From GCA-2718035 sp964435285 (GTDB lineage Bacteria; Bacteroidota; Bacteroidia; Flavobacteriales; TMED113), in the NCBI GenBank assembly GCA_964435285.1, contig CAYSYA010000008.1:1-64000 (forward strand): 64,000 nucleotides of DNA, in the 5' to 3' direction. The translations under genes and the position numbers were made by a program. The notes beneath the pieces are model-generated. The model was not told the DNA's origin, made no database searches, and worked only from the letters and a program-made list of their open reading frames with translations. This document shows, one piece after another, positions 55,923-64,000 of the stretch. Positions within the stretch are counted from its first letter, which is position 1. Each line of letters opens with the position of its first letter.

Positions 55923-56022
55923 CTACAACTGTTAAATTCTTTTGAATAGATTGTTGATAATTTGCTTTATTTTGTATCTTGCAAAATTAGCTTTAAATGA
56001 CAAAATTTAACAGATAGTCCAT

Positions 56023-59000
56023 ATGATTTTAAAATCAAAAATACATCATTTACTTTTTACAGTATTTTTTTTATTTTCTTTTTTGGGGACTTTGCACTCA
56101 CAAAATACTATTGATTTTAACTTAAATTATATTGATTACTCAGGAGCTGTAACTGGTAATGTTGGTGAAAATATTAGTATCCCTGTACAAGCTATTTTTT
56201 ATCAAGAAGAAGGAAGATGCGAAGGTGCTTTTGGTCCATGTTCTGCTTTTTTGATAAACTCTTTGGACCCTACAATAGATGTTGATTTTACAATCAGAGA
56301 ACTTCAAGATGTACAATTTGAAGCTTTTGGAGGTGGAAATCTAAACAATGATTTCTCAGGAAATGGTTCTATTGGTTTTGAAGATTTGTTAACTGAATTT
56401 GAAATTTGGCCTCCTGACTCTAGTATAACTAATTGTGAATATACTCCTGTTCCAGGATCTAATTCTTTCATTGCATCAAATATTTGTGCTGATGATGTTG
56501 ATAACATAACTAATAGTATTGGTCAATTTGTTGTTGAAATGGTTGCAACCTTTCCAACTGAATGTGATGACGCCCCTTCTGATGGAATAAATGATAATCA
56601 AGCTTTCTGGTTTCTACAGTTTAATTTATTTTTTCCTGAAGAAATATCAATTTCAAGTACTTCTTCTAATTCTTGTGGTTTTAATACTTCATGTAATGGT
56701 TCTAATGATGGTGAAATTACGGCAATTGTTTCTGGTGGTGTTCCCCCTTACAATTATGAATGGACTGATGAGAGTGGTAATATCATTTCTAATACTCAAA
56801 CCGCATCAAATTTGAGTGTTGGTTTTTACACTGTTACCGTTACTGATGACAGTGACAATTTTATTTTTGATTCTAACGGAGATGGAGAAGGTATTACTTG
56901 TTCAGAAACTTTTGAGGTAACTGAACCTGACCAAATACTAATTAGTTTGTCTTCATTTGAAGAAGATATTTCTAATTTAGAACTTGATTGTTTTGGTGAT
57001 ACTGATGGTTCTATATTTGTTGATGTTTCAGGAGGGTGTGCTCCATATAACTATTCTTGGTCTAATGGATTAAGCTCTGAAGACATTGAAGGTCTTTCAG
57101 TTGGTTCATATACTTTAATTGTTACTGATTCAAATAATTGTTCAGTTGAATTTACTCAAGAAATTACTGAGCCATCTGGTATTATTATTTCAAAAAACAT
57201 TGAAAATTCTATAGATAGTGACGGTTGTAATAATTTAGGTTCTATAGACATCGATGTATCTGGTGGAACGCCATTCAATGGTTCTAGTCCCTATTTATAT
57301 GAATGGAGTGTTGATTCAGACGGAAATGGTTCACCTGATATAGTAATTAGTAATGATGAAGATATTAATGGTTTATCAGCAGATACTTACTTTATCACTG
57401 TAACTGATGCATTAGGTTGTCAAGAAACAAATGTCTTTACAATTACATGGCCTGGACCATTTGCAGTTGTAATTGAAGAGACATCAAATTTAGAATTAAG
57501 TTGTTTTGGTGACTGTGATGGAATAATAAATATTTCAGCATCTGGTGGAAGTGGAGATTATTTATATTCTTGGTCATCATTGAGCGGTGGAGAAGTACCA
57601 TTGGACCAAATCAATAACCAAAATTTAACAAATTTATGTTCTGGTGAGTATTCAATAACAATAACTGATAATTTTTTTCCTGATTGTACCTGGAATGAGC
57701 AAATAGTTATTACTGAACCAGATCAGGAGCTAATTATTAGCGATATTGATGGTATAATAAATCTAGATTGTTTTGAGGATTGCGATGGCGAATTGGATAT
57801 AACAGTTCAAGGGGGTACAGAGCCATATTCATTTTCATGGAGTAATGGTGAAACAACTGAAGATATAAATAATTTATGTTCTGGTACATATACCATTACT
57901 GTAACTGATTTTAATGGTTGTGAAACCTTAACATCTGTTGATATTAATCAACCTGACAATCCTTTATTTTTAACCTCTAATTCAATTGATAATACTTGTT
58001 TTAATGATTGTTTAGCTTTTATTGATATAGAATTAAGTGGTGGAACTCCTCCATATATTTATTCATGGCAAGGTCCTGATGGTTTTTCTTCAACTGATGA
58101 AAATTTAAGTAATTTGTGTTCTGGTATTTACTCTTTAACTGTTTTAGATCAAAATAATTGTTTAATTGAAGATTCATTTGAAATTCTTGAACCAGAAGAA
58201 CTACAAGTTACAATTGAAATTTCAGAAAATAATGGTTTTAATATTTCTTGTTTTGGGGGTTCTGACGGTACTGTAAACTTGACTCCTTCTGGTGGTAGCG
58301 GTTCTTATGATATTTTATGGTCAACTGGTCAAACAACAGAAGATTTAGTGGGTCTAACTGCTGGTTCGTATGATGTTTCAATAACAGATCAAAATAATGA
58401 GAACTGTTTTATAGTTGAAACTATAATATTAAACGAGCCATCAGAAATTCAAGTGTCATTAACTTCTAGTGATTTAACATGTTTTGAAATTTGTGATGGT
58501 TCAATATCTTCCTCCGTCCTTGGTGGTATCTCAGAATTTACTTATGAATGGACAGGTCCTAATGGTTTTGTTAGTAATGAACAAAACTTATCTAACTTAT
58601 GTGCAGGAATTTATAATTTAAATGTTTTAGATGACAACAATTGTATTCAATCTAGTTCAATTGAAATCTTTCAACCTGAGATTTTAACATCAAATATTAA
58701 TATTATCCCACCTGCATGTTCAGGTTACCCTGCTTGTGTAACTATAGATTCTTTTGGTGGAACGGGAGATAATTACACATATACTTTTTATGAGGATGCA
58801 GGAAATCAAGGTCCATTAGATAACTGTACACCTGAACCTGAAGATATTTTATTAGAACCCTCCATTTCTGATGGTTGTTTTAATTTAGTTTCAGGTGATT
58901 ATTTTGTAATTACTACAGACGAAAATGATTGTTGTATTGTTAATTCTTTTTCTATTTCTCCTGCCGCTGATGTGAGTGTCGATATTAATGAAGTTCCAGA

Positions 59001-62000
59001 TTGTTATCCAAATGATAGCTACTTGATATTATCAGGTTGGACTCCACCACTTGAAACTTATACAGTTGTTATTTTTGATAATGATACAGATAATGATGGT
59101 TTATCAAATATAAACTCGAATAATAATCCTTTAGATGAAGACATAGATAATATTGACGGTTTAAATATAAATGATGATGATATAGATGGTGATGGTATTC
59201 CAAATATTGATGATTATATTGACTTAGATGGAAATGGAGTATTTAATTTGGGGGATGTGAATACACAGTATTTATTTAGTAATCCTCCAATGTATGATTT
59301 TGTATACGATCAACAAGCAGATATAAATTGTGGTGATTTTTTAGGTGGTGTTTGGGATGGTAATGGAAGTGGACCAGGTACATGTAATGAATTTCCACTT
59401 GTTTATGATGGTGGTTCAACTGTTGTACTTATTATTGCAGAAAATGGTTGTTTCAATTTTCAAGTTGTTTCTAATGATAATGATATTTATTTGCCAATTG
59501 GAACATCTAATGAGATAAATTCCCCAAGTTGTTATGGAGAAACAAATGATATAACGTTTATAAATAATGATATAGACGAAGACGGTATACTCAATGATAA
59601 TGATGAAGATATTGATGGTGATGGTATATTAAATATTGACGATAATGATATAAATGGAGATGGATGTTTAGATGATGGAACTTATACAAATGAACAATGT
59701 GAAACTTGTGGTTGTAGTGGGTCTATTCTAATTAATATTCTTGAAGATGAAGATTATGTAGCACCATATACAGTTTATGTTTCCTCCCAGGTTTATGATC
59801 AAGAAAATAATTTAATTTTTGAGAGTCAAAATAGTGATTCAGATTTATTTGATTTAGATGATAGTTATACTTGGTTTAATCTTGGTGATCCTGATGATGA
59901 TAATGATGGATTATTTGATTATGAAGATCTTTTTCCTTTTGACTTTGATAACGATGGGGTAGATGACTGCACTGGCCCTATTTTTGATTGTGATAACGAC
60001 GGCATACTTAATAATGATGATCCTGATATGGATAATGATGGTTTGTTAAATGAGGACGATGATTTATTTAGTATTTCTAATTTAATTAATAATAATTTTA
60101 TTAGTGTATATGATTTAGATAATGGAATTTCAACAAATGATTCAGATGGTAATGGTATTATAGATCAATTAATAATTAATAATCTATGTGTAGGTGAATA
60201 TATTTATGTTGTTCAAGATAGTAACGGTTGTGAATCAAATCCTGTGATATTTCAAATTGAAGAGGTTGATGATTTGGTTGTTGATGTGAATACTGGACAA
60301 GAACCACCTATATTATGTTTTGGTGAATGTAATGGATTTATTGATATTTCCGTTTCTGGAGGAACTGCTCCATATTCATTTTTATGGTCTAACGGAGAAA
60401 CTACTGAGGATTTATCTGATTTATGCCCTGGTTTTTATAGCGTTACTATTACAGATTCCAACGGTTGTTGTGAAATAATAGAGAGAACTATTGAAGAAGT
60501 TCCAGAAATTGAAATTTTAATTGACTCATTTACTGAAAACTTAGATTGTTTTGGAGATTGTAATGGACAAATAAACATAGATGTATCTGGAGGTAATCAA
60601 CCATATTCCTTTTTTTGGTTTGGTCCTGATGGATTTTTTAGTAACGATGAAGATTTAACAGACTTATGTGCGGGTACTTACACGCTTGAAGTCATTGACT
60701 CAACAATTGGTCTTGATGGAAATGGATGTGTTTCATCTATTGAAGTAGAAATTAATGAACCTGAAGAACTAACTGCTTTATTTGATGTAACTGGTTCTTG
60801 TTTTAACGAGCCTGATGGTTCAATAAATATGACTATTTCAGGTGGAAGTCCTGGATATGATGTGCTTTGGTCAAATGGTGAAACCAGTGAAGATTTAAAC
60901 AATTTAAGTACTGGCAGTTACACTGTTACTATTACTGATCAAAACTTATGTACATATACAAATACAATAGATATTAATCAATCTGATCAAATAGTTATAA
61001 CTGAATTACACTCTGATTTTGATGGTTTTGGTGTCTCATGTAATGGTTCATCTGATGGTTTTATTGACGTTTCTGTTTCAGGGGGGGGAGGTATATTTAG
61101 TTATGATTGGTCTAATGGTGCTATAACTGAGGATTTAAATAATATTTCCGCAGGAATTTATTCTTTGATAGTTACAGATCAAAATGGGTGTACAGAAACC
61201 ATTGAGGTTGAATTAACAGAACCTGAAGGAATTGATATTACTTATACAAGTTCAGATTATAATGGTTTTGGTGTTTCATGTAACGGTTTATCTGATGGTT
61301 TTATTAATATTACAGTAAACGGAGGTACAGGATTTTACAACTATACTTGGACTTCAACAAATGGTTTTTCCAGTAATGATGAAGATATATCAAATTTAAC
61401 AGCAGGTACTTATTTTCTTACAGTTTCTGATGAAAATGATTGCTCAATTGAAATTGAAGTGGAAATAACTGAACCAGATGAATTAAGTGTTTCTGTTTCT
61501 CTTATTCAAAATATTCAATGTAATTATTGTGAAGAATCTGGTAGTGTGCTTTCAGGAAACGATGAAGGTAGAATATCAATATCTATTTCTGGAGAGGTGG
61601 GTGATTACTCCTATGATGTTTTTGATAATAATGGTTTAGTTATTTCTGGCACCACAGAGGGAAATACTATTTTTGAAACATCAGAACCTGGTGAATATTA
61701 CTTTGTTGTTACTGATTTTAATAATTGTAATACTATAACAACTGAAACTATAAATATTACTCAACCTGAACAACTTTGTATTGATGATGTTTTAATCAAC
61801 AATTCTAGTTGTTTTAGTTTTTTATTTAATGATGCAAGTATTGAATTAAATGTCTCTGGTGGTACACCACCATATTCTTTTGATTGGTCTTCAAATGTTC
61901 CTGGTCCTGGTATCCCGAACTCTTCACTAATTGATAATTTATCAGCTGGTACCTATAGTGTAATAATAACAGATTCAAACAATTGTGAGATAATTTCAGA

Positions 62001-64000
62001 GTCCTATGATATTACTGAACCTGACCCATTAAGTCTATCTATATGCTCTGATGCTTTTGTTTGTTGTGATGGAAATAATGGAACAATCGTTGCTACAGCT
62101 TCAGGCGGTGACCCAAATTATACTTATACTTTATTTAATTCTTCTGTAAATCCACCGATTATAATAGGATTTAATCAAGTTGGTTTATTTAATGGTTTAC
62201 AGTCTGGTGAATATTTAGTAGTTGTAACAGATAGTAGTTGGTCAGAAGAATTATCAGAAATTGATCCAAATGCTTGTTCTATTTCAGAAACAATTATAAT
62301 TAATGAATCGTGTCCTGTTATTGAAGTGGTTAACCAAGAAGATGCTGGATGTAGCGAAGAAGCAAATTTATTCTTTGATATTTCAGGGGGGGTGTTACCT
62401 TACTTCATTTATGTTGATGGTATAGAAACAGATACTCTTTACGAAAACTCATCAAATTATTTAATTCCTCTAACATCAGGAAGTCATGATATATATATTA
62501 CTGATTCAAATATTGATATTTTAAATGCATGTGACACCATAAATAATTCGTGTTTATCAGAAACAATCAATGTTAATGTTGATATAATTGATGCTGTATA
62601 TGAAATTGATGAAATTATTATTAACCAACCACTATGTCCAGGTGACGATGGTACCATGACTATTTTAGCATCAGGATCACAACCACCAATTGGTGAACAG
62701 GCTAATTTTGAATTTGGTGTTGATACTAACAATGATGGCATTCTTTCTTTGTTTGAAGTACAAGCCGCTTATTTTAGTGATTATGTAGAGGAAAATGAAT
62801 TTGGTTCAAATTATTTGTTTACTGTTCCATATATTTCTTCAGGTGAATATTTATTTAATTCTTTTGAATATTTTGATTGTTCTGAGTCAGGTTCCTTTAC
62901 AATTAATGAGGTTAATGATATTGATTTTGAAAATTTCTTCGTCTCTGTTGATGCTGTATGTTATAACGCTTCAGGAAGTGCATATGTCAGTCTACAAGAT
63001 ATTGAAGGAGGAACACCTCCATTTGACGTAAATTGGTTTTTAATTGACCCTGATTTTGGAACTTTGATTGAAGATCCTAACGGTAATGGAAATGGAAATT
63101 CTCTTTATGCTGGAAATTATATCGTTCAGATTACTGATGGAAATGATTGTTCATATGAACATAACTTTACTATTAATCAGCCAGAGGAGGAGCTATTAGC
63201 CAATTTGGAAGTATATGATCCAATTTGCTACAATAACAATTCTTGTTCAGGTTCTGTAACATCTTATTCTACAGGAGGACAAGGAAATAATTATACTTAC
63301 ACTTGGTTTGATTCAAACAATAATATAATTATTAGTGGTGGTATAAACAGTTTAAATAATTTATGTACAGGGGATTACTCTGTTGAAATTTCTGATGGAG
63401 TTTGTAATCCAATTATTCAAAATTTCTCAATAACAGAACCAAATGAAATAAATGTAAATATTACAACTGAATTATTATGTAACGGAGATATGGTAGTTTT
63501 ACCTGATAATCCAAATATTCCAAATTTAACAGTCAATACAACAATAAATTCTTCAGTTGAGCCTATTTCAATATATTGGTTTAACAATACTGTACCAAAT
63601 ACAAATACTCCAATTTTAATTGAAGATTCTTTTGGAAATATTAATTTAAATACTAATGCGTTAGATATTGACGGAGATGGTGTTTTAAATGTATTAGATC
63701 CAGATTTAGACGGAGATGGTTTAAATAATAATAATTTTATACAGAACCCAAACACTAACGAAGATATAGACCCATTAGGATACGGAAACGGTAATTGGTG
63801 GCCCTACTTATCTTCAAATAATTTAGATTCAAATATATCTGATAATGGTTATTCAATTTCTCCTGTAGATGGTTTATATGCTGGTAGTTACTATTTATAT
63901 ATAATTGATTCTAACGGTTGTTTTTCGGAAATGATATATAATATCGAAGAACCTGATCCATTAACTGTTTCTTGGAATGAATCTGACATTGATACATTAA
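56023..64000 (+). CDS. giant SprB-like adhesin (5' part, continues beyond window)
   Basis: The frame is open from ATG 56023 to the last base, 2659 codons. A signal peptide (FTVFFLFSFLGTLHSQ) and an unrepeated N-terminal region of about 210 residues are followed by roughly 17-20 SprB repeats of about 75-80 residues. Each has a core of C.G.CDG.I...VSGG, PY.Y.WSNG, TEDI.NL..G.Y.VTVTD.NGC and an I.EP end. Thrombospondin type-3-like calcium segments interrupt them. SprB-type adhesins are exported by T9SS and move along the cell surface in gliding flavobacteria; the C-terminal sorting signal would be beyond the window. No other strand carries convincing genes here. Homology to SprB itself, rather than to the repeat family, cannot be judged. 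Confidence 0.92.
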   Translation, partial: MILKSKIHHLLFTVFFLFSFLGTLHSQNTIDFNLNYIDYSGAVTGNVGENISIPVQAIFYQEEGRCEGAFGPCSAFLINSLDPTIDVDFTIRELQDVQFEAFGGGNLNNDFSGNGSIGFEDLLTEFEIWPPDSSITNCEYTPVPGSNSFIASNICADDVDNITNSIGQFVVEMVATFPTECDDAPSDGINDNQAFWFLQFNLFFPEEISISSTSSNSCGFNTSCNGSNDGEITAIVSGGVPPYNYEWTDESGNIISNTQTASNLSVGFYTVTVTDDSDNFIFDSNGDGEGITCSETFEVTEPDQILISLSSFEEDISNLELDCFGDTDGSIFVDVSGGCAPYNYSWSNGLSSEDIEGLSVGSYTLIVTDSNNCSVEFTQEITEPSGIIISKNIENSIDSDGCNNLGSIDIDVSGGTPFNGSSPYLYEWSVDSDGNGSPDIVISNDEDINGLSADTYFITVTDALGCQETNVFTITWPGPFAVVIEETSNLELSCFGDCDGIINISASGGSGDYLYSWSSLSGGEVPLDQINNQNLTNLCSGEYSITITDNFFPDCTWNEQIVITEPDQELIISDIDGIINLDCFEDCDGELDITVQGGTEPYSFSWSNGETTEDINNLCSGTYTITVTDFNGCETLTSVDINQPDNPLFLTSNSIDNTCFNDCLAFIDIELSGGTPPYIYSWQGPDGFSSTDENLSNLCSGIYSLTVLDQNNCLIEDSFEILEPEELQVTIEISENNGFNISCFGGSDGTVNLTPSGGSGSYDILWSTGQTTEDLVGLTAGSYDVSITDQNNENCFIVETIILNEPSEIQVSLTSSDLTCFEICDGSISSSVLGGISEFTYEWTGPNGFVSNEQNLSNLCAGIYNLNVLDDNNCIQSSSIEIFQPEILTSNINIIPPACSGYPACVTIDSFGGTGDNYTYTFYEDAGNQGPLDNCTPEPEDILLEPSISDGCFNLVSGDYFVITTDENDCCIVNSFSISPAADVSVDINEVPDCYPNDSYLILSGWTPPLETYTVVIFDNDTDNDGLSNINSNNNPLDEDIDNIDGLNINDDDIDGDGIPNIDDYIDLDGNGVFNLGDVNTQYLFSNPPMYDFVYDQQADINCGDFLGGVWDGNGSGPGTCNEFPLVYDGGSTVVLIIAENGCFNFQVVSNDNDIYLPIGTSNEINSPSCYGETNDITFINNDIDEDGILNDNDEDIDGDGILNIDDNDINGDGCLDDGTYTNEQCETCGCSGSILINILEDEDYVAPYTVYVSSQVYDQENNLIFESQNSDSDLFDLDDSYTWFNLGDPDDDNDGLFDYEDLFPFDFDNDGVDDCTGPIFDCDNDGILNNDDPDMDNDGLLNEDDDLFSISNLINNNFISVYDLDNGISTNDSDGNGIIDQLIINNLCVGEYIYVVQDSNGCESNPVIFQIEEVDDLVVDVNTGQEPPILCFGECNGFIDISVSGGTAPYSFLWSNGETTEDLSDLCPGFYSVTITDSNGCCEIIERTIEEVPEIEILIDSFTENLDCFGDCNGQINIDVSGGNQPYSFFWFGPDGFFSNDEDLTDLCAGTYTLEVIDSTIGLDGNGCVSSIEVEINEPEELTALFDVTGSCFNEPDGSINMTISGGSPGYDVLWSNGETSEDLNNLSTGSYTVTITDQNLCTYTNTIDINQSDQIVITELHSDFDGFGVSCNGSSDGFIDVSVSGGGGIFSYDWSNGAITEDLNNISAGIYSLIVTDQNGCTETIEVELTEPEGIDITYTSSDYNGFGVSCNGLSDGFINITVNGGTGFYNYTWTSTNGFSSNDEDISNLTAGTYFLTVSDENDCSIEIEVEITEPDELSVSVSLIQNIQCNYCEESGSVLSGNDEGRISISISGEVGDYSYDVFDNNGLVISGTTEGNTIFETSEPGEYYFVVTDFNNCNTITTETINITQPEQLCIDDVLINNSSCFSFLFNDASIELNVSGGTPPYSFDWSSNVPGPGIPNSSLIDNLSAGTYSVIITDSNNCEIISESYDITEPDPLSLSICSDAFVCCDGNNGTIVATASGGDPNYTYTLFNSSVNPPIIIGFNQVGLFNGLQSGEYLVVVTDSSWSEELSEIDPNACSISETIIINESCPVIEVVNQEDAGCSEEANLFFDISGGVLPYFIYVDGIETDTLYENSSNYLIPLTSGSHDIYITDSNIDILNACDTINNSCLSETINVNVDIIDAVYEIDEIIINQPLCPGDDGTMTILASGSQPPIGEQANFEFGVDTNNDGILSLFEVQAAYFSDYVEENEFGSNYLFTVPYISSGEYLFNSFEYFDCSESGSFTINEVNDIDFENFFVSVDAVCYNASGSAYVSLQDIEGGTPPFDVNWFLIDPDFGTLIEDPNGNGNGNSLYAGNYIVQITDGNDCSYEHNFTINQPEEELLANLEVYDPICYNNNSCSGSVTSYSTGGQGNNYTYTWFDSNNNIIISGGINSLNNLCTGDYSVEISDGVCNPIIQNFSITEPNEINVNITTELLCNGDMVVLPDNPNIPNLTVNTTINSSVEPISIYWFNNTVPNTNTPILIEDSFGNINLNTNALDIDGDGVLNVLDPDLDGDGLNNNNFIQNPNTNEDIDPLGYGNGNWWPYLSSNNLDSNISDNGYSISPVDGLYAGSYYLYIIDSNGCFSEMIYNIEEPDPLTVSWNESDIDTL
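59050..60062 (+). repeat. calcium-binding thrombospondin type-3-like Asp-rich segments in the adhesin
   Basis: Stretches such as DNDTDNDGLSN, IDGDGIPNIDD, DEDGILNDND, DFDNDGVDD and DPDMDNDGLLN occur at about 59083-59230, 59569-59660 and 59890-60062. A further one is near 63667-63720. They match the D.DGDG..N..D pattern of TSP3 calcium repeats and are inserted between SprB repeats, probably making the stalk calcium-dependent. Confidence 0.8.
61081..61088 (+). repeat. G8 homopolymer in the adhesin coding sequence
   Basis: Eight consecutive G encode Gly codons in VSGGGG, in a genome that otherwise prefers GGT/GGA. A G7 tract at 62396-62402 sits in the same position of a later repeat. Slippage here would switch the frame of the giant adhesin. 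Confidence 0.7.

Noticed and set aside
56304..63755. Short ORFs on both strands across the adhesin (for example 56304-56507, 62484-62741, 63417-63755)
   Set aside because: All are shadows of the open SprB-repeat frame, which runs through the whole region without a stop.

Overview
The window is a very AT-rich, densely packed piece of a Bacteroidetes (Flavobacteriia-type) chromosome, most likely from a marine lineage with a small genome. The evidence is the low GC, heavy use of AAA/AAT/TTA codons, type IX secretion (T9SS) C-terminal sorting domains, a TonB-dependent receptor with a carboxypeptidase-regulatory-like front domain, SprB-type adhesin repeats, and Cys-rich GCTD...DDGSC repeats of a kind common in marine flavobacteria. 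Genes are short-spaced, and several convergent pairs overlap at their 3' ends. There are no rRNA genes, insertion sequences, CRISPR arrays or integrated prophage. One tRNA gene, tRNA-Arg(TCT), is present. A 100-N scaffold gap (1573-1672) lies inside a tandem repeat.

Layout. 1-5481 (minus) is one giant secreted protein with a thioredoxin-like head and many repeats, cut by the gap and by the window edge. 5482-6171 is the only long non-coding stretch; it holds a perfect 22-bp palindrome and a candidate structured RNA of about 310 nt with several GNRA-capped hairpins and its own terminator. 6172-16821 holds a Ca2+/cation exchanger, the tRNA, a membrane-anchored PKD-like protein, a sugar transporter, a secreted PNGase F-like glycoamidase, a MORN-repeat protein, an EamA transporter, lgt, mtaB, plsC and an elaA-like acetyltransferase. 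16811-28000 is housekeeping: a PabC-like lyase, YqgE/AlgH, pdxH, a tiny ribosomal protein THX gene, fmt, an NTPase, queE, a PorE-like OmpA protein, HMG-CoA lyase, ribH, a TPR protein, recF, dciA, ndk and an NrnA-type phosphoesterase.

28040-36152 is an envelope/secretion region: a cyclophilin-FKBP lipoprotein, a PhoD-like protein with degenerate metal ligands, a small lipoprotein, a hydrolase-fasciclin T9SS cargo protein and a TonB-dependent receptor. 36157-45635 is a long minus-strand run: LOG protein, uvrA, lytic transglycosylase, rfbC, GNAT, MscS channel, methyltransferase, a phage-replisome-like protein, pseudouridine synthase and panB. 45687-55888 holds a lipoprotein, dnaK and dnaA (convergent around a terminator), an M42-like peptidase, ribD, prmC, ligA and a DUF6913-like protein. 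56023-64000 is the first 8 kb of a second giant adhesin, SprB-like, which runs off the window.

Together the accessory content points to a particle- or polymer-associated, possibly gliding flavobacterium that invests heavily in T9SS-exported surface proteins. The most unusual items are the structured RNA, the redoxin-headed repeat protein with its collapsed repeats, two enzyme-fold secreted proteins that appear to lack catalytic residues, and a phage-replisome-like gene in a housekeeping cluster.
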